Shown in pieces: positions 7,100 to 11,885 of a DNA stretch of 11,885 bases (its first letter is position 1; every line of letters begins with the position of its first letter). Origin of the DNA: Armatimonadota bacterium (GTDB lineage: Bacteria; Armatimonadota; HRBIN16); NCBI GenBank assembly GCA_028275265.1, contig JAPWUZ010000054.1:1-11885 (forward strand), in the 5' to 3' direction. The notes under the pieces are model-generated. The model was given only the letters and a program-made list of their open reading frames with translations. It made no database searches and was not told the origin of the DNA. A program made the position numbers and the translations under genes.

Positions 7100-7165
7100 G
7101 ACGCGGAGGCGTCTTTCGGCTCGGCAGGAGCCTCGCCCTCTGGATGGCGTGCCTGTTCGTGGCGC
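7100..7165. repeat. Dispersed GC-rich repeat (GSAGASPS/EGEAPAEP type)
   Basis: The segment CGGCTCGGCAGGAGCC at 7117-7132 contains the hairpin GGCTC (7118-7122) / GAGCC (7128-7132). Translated on the + strand this area reads GSAGASPS, and on the - strand EGEAPAEP. These pseudo-peptides recur in intergenic repeats of several bacterial phyla and are often mis-annotated as small proteins. Only one copy is visible here, so the repeat status is from recollection of similar sequences and the boundaries are approximate. Confidence 0.4.
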
Positions 7166-7178
7166 GTTCCGGAGTGCA

Positions 7179-9038
7179 TCACCGCGCAGGAATCACCAGG
7201 CGATTCCGCGTCCCACCCCGTTGCACCTCCACCGGTATCAGGTCTTCCCGGGTGTTCACCTGCACCTCAAAACTGCCGTCGCGCCCGGCCTTCACGCGTT
7301 TCCCACCAGCCGTTACCTCCGCGTCCGGTAGCGTGGCACCGCGGACGATGGTTTTACCCTCCGCATTTGTGACGCACCACGCCAGCACCGGCAGATGCGT
7401 CTGTTGCAACGCCTCTATCGCTCGCGCGACCGCATCCCGAACCTGGTAGAGTTTTTCGGCGTCACGGGTGTAATTCGTAGAGTCGGGCGCTACCAGACGG
7501 GTGTAGCCCTTTGCCCATGCCTTCGCGTCAAAGTCGGTCAGACGGAGCCGTTTTGCAACCGGTGCCGCAGCGTCCTCCAGCAGGCACAGGTACTCGTAGT
7601 CTTCGATGCCTTCGCGCATGGCTTCGTAGCGCAGGCTGCTGCGCGGAGCCTCCTTGCCCGGATACACTATCCAGTTATCGCCCGGCGCAAGCTGCTCGTC
7701 CAGCGGTTGTCCCCAGAAGTTGTAGCCCCAGTGTAAAAAGCCGGTGGCACCCGTCAGGTGATTCAGCCAGTGCAGGATGCGCGTTTTGAGGAGGGGGTAG
7801 TCTATCAGCCGATTCGGATACTTGCCCTGCGGCACACACGCGACATAGAACCACAGTTCCGCTCCCCGTTCCTGCGCCCGTCGATACTGCTGGAACCACT
7901 GATCGAGGAAGTTCAGCTGGGGTACCCACACCTCCAGATAGCCCTCCAGATTGGGCACGTGGATGGCGTCGATACGTCGCAGGTCAGGCGCAAGGCGCTT
8001 TACCCGCTCGGAAAGCTGCTTCCACGAATCGACGTTCACTTCTATCGGTTCATCTGCCACATGGATCATACAGCGTTCCAGCCAGCCTTTCTGACGCAGG
8101 TGCTCTTGAAGCGCAGGGAGCCACTCCTCCAACGGAATCCACTCTGTTTGACCGGTTGCCTCGTTCTCACAGCGCAACGGGTAAGCCACGAAGTTCTTGT
8201 CTTCCCACTGCCCGTGTTCGCGTCCGCCTACGTGTTGCAGCTCGATGAACTCGAACCCTGCGTCGAGAAAGGTCTGTATCCAGCGGTCCAGCACGCTGAA
8301 GTCGAGGCGCAGTTTGCCATCGGCTCCCCGAATCGCCTTGTTCGTGCCCCAGGGTACCCACGTGTGGTGGTGGTATTGGCGCATGAGGCGAGCCGTCCGT
8401 GCCAGTAGCTGCCAAAACTCTTCGGAGAGGTACTCCACCCCCTGTTTCCTTGCCAGCTCGCCGTCGTTCATCCACACGGTGACTTTCAGGCGCGTGCGCT
8501 GCGGAAAGGTGAAGTTGTACACAGTGAGGCGCGCAGGCACCTGTATTTGCCCTTCTTGCAGTCGCACCGTCACCGTGCCGCGGTAGTCGCCTGCCGGGGC
8601 GTTCGAAGGAACCTGCCACTGGACGTAGATGGGCTGATTCTGCTCCGGCTGCAGAACGATGCTCTTTTCCTCCAGCAAGCCGTCGGGATAATCGGCAGGG
8701 GCTTTTCGTACCAGCTCCTCTTCGGGGGTTGCGGTGGAGTTCTTATTGACTCGGTGATACTCCACAAAGGCATAACGGAAGGCAGAGACTGGGATGACGC
8801 TTCGACTCCCCTGCTTGCGCAAAGGCGAGCATTCCACGCTCTCTACCCGAACAGCAGCCGGAGTGCGCAGTACGATTTGTGCGCCTACCTGCTGATTCCG
8901 GGCGGCGGAGACCGCTATCTCCCGACGCGCTCCCGCAGGGGGCGGTGTATCGCGAAAAACGTTATGCAATGAATGCGTCGTCCACCATTGCATCTCTGTC
9001 AGCGATAAAGCGACCATCGTCAGCATGACAGGAACCAT
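7179..9038 (-). CDS. DUF4091 / GH123-like glycoside hydrolase candidate
   Basis: A 619-residue protein with the layout of DUF4091 proteins related to glycoside hydrolase family 123 (beta-N-acetylgalactosaminidases). It begins with a short hydrophobic N-terminus (VPVMLTMVALSL) that may be a weak signal sequence lacking basic residues. A beta-sandwich region (about 40-190) ends in the typical APAGDYRGTVTV stretch. A TIM-barrel-like region contains TVWMNDGE, FEFIELQHVGG and MIHVADEPIE, whose D329-E330 pair matches the Asp-Glu dyad of GH123. The DUF4091 end follows, with GATGFLHWGYNFWG, SSLRYEAMREGIEDYEYLCLLED, and a small C-terminal beta domain (about 535-619). The start is uncertain: ATG 9038 is 13 nt from AGGAGG, while GTG 9050 is only 1 nt from it. 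The upstream neighbour is divergent and the downstream one convergent, so the gene stands alone. The substrate is not determinable. Confidence 0.85.
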   Translation of the reverse strand: MVPVMLTMVALSLTEMQWWTTHSLHNVFRDTPPPAGARREIAVSAARNQQVGAQIVLRTPAAVRVESVECSPLRKQGSRSVIPVSAFRYAFVEYHRVNKNSTATPEEELVRKAPADYPDGLLEEKSIVLQPEQNQPIYVQWQVPSNAPAGDYRGTVTVRLQEGQIQVPARLTVYNFTFPQRTRLKVTVWMNDGELARKQGVEYLSEEFWQLLARTARLMRQYHHHTWVPWGTNKAIRGADGKLRLDFSVLDRWIQTFLDAGFEFIELQHVGGREHGQWEDKNFVAYPLRCENEATGQTEWIPLEEWLPALQEHLRQKGWLERCMIHVADEPIEVNVDSWKQLSERVKRLAPDLRRIDAIHVPNLEGYLEVWVPQLNFLDQWFQQYRRAQERGAELWFYVACVPQGKYPNRLIDYPLLKTRILHWLNHLTGATGFLHWGYNFWGQPLDEQLAPGDNWIVYPGKEAPRSSLRYEAMREGIEDYEYLCLLEDAAAPVAKRLRLTDFDAKAWAKGYTRLVAPDSTNYTRDAEKLYQVRDAVARAIEALQQTHLPVLAWCVTNAEGKTIVRGATLPDAEVTAGGKRVKAGRDGSFEVQVNTREDLIPVEVQRGGTRNRLVIPAR

Positions 9039-9190
9039 GTGCGTGCCCACTCCTCCTTCCTTTTGCCAGAGTTTGCATCCGGCGTTTCGAGTTCGACCAA
9101 CACATCCGATACGAAGCGCAGGTCATGGCTATTTTCCTCAATGAGCCATCCATCTCCTTTGAGTAAGCGCGCATCAACCTTTATGCAGCC
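9020..9190 (-). pseudogene. Possible coding remnant upstream of the glycosidase
   Basis: Reading leftwards from the stop triplet at 9193-9191, one frame stays open for 56 codons to TGA at 9022-9020 and overlaps the glycosidase start. Its composition looks like real protein (for example DGWLIEENSHDLRFVSDVLV followed by ELETPD), with no ATG, GTG or TTG near its beginning. It could be the 3' scrap of a gene broken at the repeat at 9184-9207. I do not recognise a family, and chance is not excluded. Confidence 0.25.
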
Positions 9191-9207
9191 CTAAGCCTGC
9201 GGCTGCA
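9184..9207. repeat. Short hairpin repeat, TAAGCCTGCGGCT family, copy 1
   Basis: TAAGCCTGCGGCTGCA at 9192-9207 matches 15 of 16 bases of 11799-11814. In this copy TGCAGCC (9184-9190) pairs perfectly with GGCTGCA (9201-9207) around a 10-nt loop. It lies 15 nt upstream of the cutA promoter. Confidence 0.55.
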
Positions 9208-9221
9208 ACACCTCTGGTGAC

Positions 9222-9250
9222 TTGCGATGATAACCTCATGCCGGTATACT
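9222..9250 (+). promoter_or_regulatory. Sigma-70-type promoter for cutA
   Basis: TTGCGA (9222-9227) and TATACT (9245-9250) are separated by exactly 17 nt. The predicted transcription start, near 9257, leaves a leader of about 26 nt before ATG 9283. An upstream in-frame ATG at 9262 would lie almost at the transcript's 5' end, which also argues for the later start. Confidence 0.65.
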
Positions 9251-9282
9251 AACCGTAGAGTATGGTGCCGAAGGGGGAAGCG

Positions 9283-9600
9283 ATGGTCATTTTATACATC
9301 ACCCTGAACACGGACGAGGAGGCGCGGGCGATTTCGCGCGCGTTGCTGGAAAAACGGCTGGCGGTGTGCACCAACTGGTTCCCCATCACCTGCGCCTATC
9401 GTTGGAAAGGGGACATTGTGGAGGAACCCGAAACGGTGCTTATCGTGAAAACGCTACCGCAGCTCTACGAGTCTATTGTGCATGAGGTGCGCCGACGCAT
9501 TTCGTATACCAACTTCATCGCGCAAATCGATGTGCCGAAAATAAATAACGAGTTCGCCGGGTGGCTGGAAGAGGAACTTTGCGACAAAGGCGAGAATTGA
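9283..9600 (+). CDS. cutA: Divergent CutA-like protein
   Basis: A small trimeric protein of the CutA family (ferredoxin-like fold), linked to divalent cation tolerance though its biochemical role is unclear. The 105 residues show the family frame: an opening strand (MVILYITLNT), DEEARAISRALLEKRLAVCTNWFP (11-34), AYRWKGDIVEEPETVLIVKT (38-57), and a C-terminal FAGWLEEEL helix. The usual HPYExP motif after the second helix is missing; the matching region reads ISYTN at 73-77, keeping only the Tyr. This is therefore a divergent member, and metal-related function should not be assumed. ATG 9283 is chosen because AAGGGGG (9271-9277) lies 5 nt upstream; ATG 9262 would add seven residues (MVPKGEA) containing that ribosome binding site. 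It has its own promoter and precedes the amidase by 56 nt. Confidence 0.8.
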   Translation: MVILYITLNTDEEARAISRALLEKRLAVCTNWFPITCAYRWKGDIVEEPETVLIVKTLPQLYESIVHEVRRRISYTNFIAQIDVPKINNEFAGWLEEELCDKGEN

Positions 9601-9610
9601 GAGGTTAAAC

Positions 9611-9636
9611 GTTTCTCACCACAAAGGGCACAGGGA
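9611..9636 (+). repeat. Dispersed CACCACAgAG repeat, copy 1
   Basis: GTTTCTCACCACAAAGGGCA and the following CAGGGA resemble 11724-11750 (GTTTTTCACCACAGAGCACA and onward). The shared core is CACCACA(A/G)AG followed by CACA. It sits between cutA and the amidase, immediately upstream of the amidase ribosome binding site. Confidence 0.45.
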
Positions 9637-9643
9637 AGGTGGA

Positions 9644-9650
9644 GGGAGGT
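9644..9650 (+). promoter_or_regulatory. Ribosome binding site favouring a TTG start for the amidase
   Basis: GGGAGGT at 9644-9650 lies about 7 nt before TTG 9657. The upstream in-frame GTG at 9639 has only GGGAA almost adjacent to it, and the later ATG at 9675 is 25 nt away, so TTG 9657 is the best-placed start. Confidence 0.6.
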
Positions 9651-9656
9651 AGAGAG

Positions 9657-11135
9657 TTGGTCAGCTGGCGGTGGATGATGGGCGTGATGGTCGCCATCAG
9701 TGTGATGGCGGGGCAGCTGTTCGCGCAGTCAGCCGAGCCGACCGCTCCCACGCCGTTCCTGCAAGCCCTGCGCTGGGAGGAGAGCGTGTTGCATATCGTG
9801 ACCTCCGGCAAGGTAACTTTCCACACCTTTACCCTGCGTGAGCCGTTGCGCGTGGTGATAGACATCTCGCCCTGTGCCCTTCCCACAGAAAGCCTCCAGC
9901 CGGAGGGCGATACACCGACTTCAGTAGAGCGATTGCGCTGGGCGCAGTTCAAGGAGGGTGTGGTGCGCGTGGTGCTGGACCTGCGTGAGAACACCCAGTA
10001 TGCCCTCTCGACCGCTGCCGGCGGCAGTGAAGCGATGCTCGCGCTGGGAGGTGCGCCCGCAGAGACGGGGACGAAACCACGCCCGTCCGCGCCGGCCGCC
10101 AAACCGGTGAAGCCCCCTTCACCTCCTGCCGAGCTGGTGCAGATGGAATGGCAACACGATAAGGACAGCGCGCGCCTGCGCCTGAAGCTCAGCCGCAAAG
10201 TGCCGGTGCGCCTGCGCCCGCTCAAAGAGGGGTACAGCACCCTGCTGGAGATGCCGCAGGTGAAACCCGGCACCGACCTGCCTGCCGACTGGAAGGTGAA
10301 TCATCCTCTCATCGAAGAGGTGCAGTTCTCGCCGGATGAGAAAGGCGTACGCTCGGCGTTACTCATTCGCACCAGCCGTGCTGCCGCGCTGAGCGTGGAG
10401 TACGACGAGCAGCAGCCGGTGATTACGCTGGCGGTGAACCGCCCCCGCAACGCACACGGCAAACTATCTGAGAAGCATATCGTCATCGACCCCGGACATG
10501 GAGGGAAGTCGCTGGGAGCAGTCGGTCGGGAGAGGGATTCGGTGGTGTATGAGAAGGATATCACTCTCGCCATCGCCCAGAGGGTACAGGCGTTGCTGTT
10601 GAAGGAAAAGGCGACGGTGACCATGACCCGCGAGGATGATAGCACCGTCGACCTCTACGATCGCCCCAAACTGGCAAACGAAAAAGGAGCGGATTTCTTC
10701 ATCAGCATTCACTGCGACTCCACGCCTCAGCCCAACTCCGCCAGCGGCACCACCACTTATTATCACGCTTCCGACCCCGATGGACGTGCGCTGGCGCAGG
10801 CTATTCAGAAGCATTTGGCAGCGGTGACGGGCCTGCCCAATCGCGGCGCCCAGACCGACACTGCCATCTATCAATCGGGGTTTGCCGTGCTGCGCCGCAG
10901 CGAGATGCCTGCAGTGCTGATTGAGGTTGCCTACATTAATAACGACAAAGACCGCGCCAAGCTCAAAGACCCCAAGTTCCAGCAAAAAGTGGCAGAAGCG
11001 ATTGTGGCGGGGTTGAAAGCGTATATCGAAGGGGAGCGCGAAGAGCAGGTTGCCGAGGGAACGGAGGTTCACATACGCCCTGCCTCGGACAGGAAGGAAA
11101 CTGAGCTACCCGTGCAGATACCGGAGCAGTTGTAA
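9657..11135 (+). CDS. N-acetylmuramoyl-L-alanine amidase with AMIN regions
   Basis: A periplasmic zinc amidase that cleaves the amide bond between N-acetylmuramic acid and L-alanine in peptidoglycan. From TTG 9657 it has 492 residues: a signal peptide (VSWRWMMGVMVAISVMAGQLFAQ without its first residue, cleavage near 24), a first AMIN-like beta domain (about 32-130), a Pro/Ala/Lys-rich linker (about 133-155), a second AMIN-like domain (about 158-262), and an Amidase_3 domain (about 274-455). Zinc and catalytic residues are present: H281 in DPGHGG, E299 in YEKD, H352 in SIHCDS, and E423 in VLIEVAYINN. AMIN domains usually localise such enzymes to the envelope or septum. The tail after about 456 is acidic and polar. 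The stop abuts the next start, so this and the GerM-domain gene form a pair, probably co-transcribed. It could also be read from the cutA promoter. Confidence 0.94.
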   Translation: MVSWRWMMGVMVAISVMAGQLFAQSAEPTAPTPFLQALRWEESVLHIVTSGKVTFHTFTLREPLRVVIDISPCALPTESLQPEGDTPTSVERLRWAQFKEGVVRVVLDLRENTQYALSTAAGGSEAMLALGGAPAETGTKPRPSAPAAKPVKPPSPPAELVQMEWQHDKDSARLRLKLSRKVPVRLRPLKEGYSTLLEMPQVKPGTDLPADWKVNHPLIEEVQFSPDEKGVRSALLIRTSRAAALSVEYDEQQPVITLAVNRPRNAHGKLSEKHIVIDPGHGGKSLGAVGRERDSVVYEKDITLAIAQRVQALLLKEKATVTMTREDDSTVDLYDRPKLANEKGADFFISIHCDSTPQPNSASGTTTYYHASDPDGRALAQAIQKHLAAVTGLPNRGAQTDTAIYQSGFAVLRRSEMPAVLIEVAYINNDKDRAKLKDPKFQQKVAEAIVAGLKAYIEGEREEQVAEGTEVHIRPASDRKETELPVQIPEQL

Positions 11136-11651
11136 ATGAGAACCTTACGTTGGATACTGGTTGTCGTTTTGCTGGCTGTGCTGGCTTTTGGTGGAGGATA
11201 CTGGTATGCCAGCCGCCGTCCCGAACTGGCTCCCAGACCAACAGGCGTGACCAGCAAGCCGTCGGTGGTGGTGTATGTGCCGCATTTTGCGGACAACCGC
11301 ACCGAATGGGAAGCCAAGCCCGTGCCCGTTCGCGAAGGGGAGGACCCTTTGCGTATCGCATTGGAACACCTGCTGATTACCCGCGATACCCCCTTCCCAC
11401 AGGGTACGCGCCTGCTACGGGTGAGCGTGAAGGATGGACTGGCGGAGGTGGACTTCAGCCGCGAGCTGATAGACAACTTCCCCGGCGGTTCCACCACCGA
11501 GGCGATGATTGTGGAAAGCCTGTGCAAGACACTGGCGCAGTTTTCGGACATCGAAAAGGTGCGTATTCTGGTGGAAGGCAAGCGGATAGACACCATCGGG
11601 GAGCATATAGACCTGAGCCAGCCCGTGGCAGTACGCCCGAATGCCTCATAA
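11136..11651 (+). CDS. GerM-domain membrane-anchored protein
   Basis: A 171-residue protein with an N-terminal membrane anchor or uncleaved signal (basic MRTLR then a hydrophobic stretch to about residue 24) and one GerM domain, roughly residues 43-160. The domain is recognised from VVVYVPHFADN, DPLRIALEHLL, TRLLRVSVKDGLAEVDFSRE, FPGGSTTEAMIVESLCKTL and the closing KVRILVEGKRIDTIGEHIDL strand. GerM domains are best known from spore germination and sporulation proteins, but they also occur widely in non-spore-formers beside cell-wall amidases; no spore link should be read from this gene alone. ATG 11136 directly follows the amidase stop, with GGAG at 11123-11126 about 9 nt upstream. The linkage suggests a partner or regulator of the amidase in the envelope. 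Confidence 0.9.
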   Translation: MRTLRWILVVVLLAVLAFGGGYWYASRRPELAPRPTGVTSKPSVVVYVPHFADNRTEWEAKPVPVREGEDPLRIALEHLLITRDTPFPQGTRLLRVSVKDGLAEVDFSRELIDNFPGGSTTEAMIVESLCKTLAQFSDIEKVRILVEGKRIDTIGEHIDLSQPVAVRPNAS

Positions 11652-11701
11652 CAGGGCTGCCCGCCCACGATAAAATCATGCGCTATGACGGAGTATTCAT
11701 T

Positions 11702-11750
11702 CTCTGTGTCGTCGGTGGTTCAGGTTTTTCACCACAGAGCACACAAAGAG
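11702..11750 (+). repeat. Dispersed CACCACAGAG repeat, copy 2, with inverted arm
   Basis: GTTTTTCACCACAGAGCACA begins at 11724 and parallels the copy at 9611. Just upstream, CTCTGTG (11702-11708) is the reverse complement of CACAGAG (11733-11739), giving a loose hairpin. The inverted arm is not seen at the first copy. Confidence 0.45.
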
Positions 11751-11798
11751 ATGATGTTGGATCAGAGATGTCTGCGTACATGAATTTCTAAAACTCCA

Positions 11799-11814
11799 TA
11801 AGCCTGCGGCTACA
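11799..11814. repeat. Short repeat, TAAGCCTGCGGCT family, copy 2
   Basis: TAAGCCTGCGGCTACA differs from 9192-9207 at one base. It contains a small internal hairpin, AGCC-TGC-GGCT. As in the other copy, it is intergenic. Confidence 0.55.
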
Positions 11815-11885
11815 TTTTCTGAATTTCAGAAACGCCTGTCTGACGTTCCGCCCTTGTCTGTTTCTTTCAGCCCCCCTCTCCATAT

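Larger units (their letters stand above)
6856..7178. other. 323-nt intergenic spacer between convergent genes
   Basis: No gene is supported here. It holds about 55 nt of unremarkable sequence, the REPIN-like element (6911-7063), and then a second GC-rich repeat-like block (about 7081-7165). The open frames crossing it have biased, repetitive composition (runs of Gly, Pro, Arg) and look non-coding. There is no T-tract typical of an intrinsic terminator for the ATPase gene. Confidence 0.7.
11652..11885. other. Intergenic tail of the window with repeat fragments
   Basis: No gene is supported in the last 234 nt. It carries a second copy of each of two short repeats, an odd palindrome TTTCTGAA-T-TTCAGAAA at 11816-11832, and a C-rich end (CAGCCCCCCTCTCC, from about 11868) resembling the start of the C-rich unit seen at 6911. 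No clear T-tailed terminator for the GerM gene is visible; GGGC/GCCC at 11654-11665 is a weak hairpin. Confidence 0.6.

Noticed and set aside
11136..11651. Evidence for a spore-forming organism from the GerM domain
   Set aside because: GerM domains occur beside amidases in non-spore-formers; no sporulation gene is present in the window.
11150..11791. 213-codon + strand frame overlapping the GerM gene
   Set aside because: Gly/Arg-rich shadow frame of the GerM gene with no start signal; the GerM frame is clearly coding.

Overview
The window is bacterial chromosome, gene-dense and moderately GC-rich, and mostly housekeeping in character. The mix of genes would fit a deep-branching diderm or thermophilic lineage such as Armatimonadota: a large Bacillus-type SRP RNA with an Alu domain, a pilus/type II secretion ATPase with an MshEN-type N-terminus, a DUF4091/GH123-like glycosidase, and an AMIN-amidase next to a GerM-domain protein. 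That placement is an impression from gene content; there is no marker for phylogeny here.

Layout: (1) 1-990, the 3' part of a TPR-containing protein cut by the window edge. (2) About 1000-4977, one dense + strand block: an extended -10 promoter, the large SRP RNA (ffs), a secreted alpha/beta-hydrolase-fold protein, dnaX, the YbaB/EbfC nucleoid protein and recR, closed by a probable intrinsic terminator at 5044-5095. The ffs-dnaX-ybaB-recR order is a classical conserved cluster; the hydrolase is an extra member, and its nucleophile position reads Glu instead of Ser. (3) 5140-6855, a GspE/PilB-type ATPase with no pilus or secretion neighbour in view. (4) 6856-7178, a repeat-laden spacer with two perfect GC-rich hairpins, an inverted partial copy, and a dispersed repeat reading GSAGASPS/EGEAPAEP in translation. 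(5) 7179-9038 on the - strand, a large DUF4091/GH123-like glycosidase candidate, with a possible coding remnant immediately upstream. (6) 9222-11651 on the + strand: a promoter, a divergent CutA-like protein, an N-acetylmuramoyl-L-alanine amidase with AMIN regions (TTG start) and a GerM-domain membrane-anchored protein; the last two abut and look like a cell-wall pair. (7) 11652-11885, intergenic sequence with further copies of two short dispersed repeats also found at 9184-9207 and 9611-9636.

I did not find a convincing new multi-gene system. The points most worth a second look are the Ser-to-Glu hydrolase placed 18 nt after the SRP RNA, the REPIN-like palindromic element, the two shared dispersed repeat families, the possible pseudogene scrap at 9020-9190, and the CutA protein that lacks its HPYE motif.
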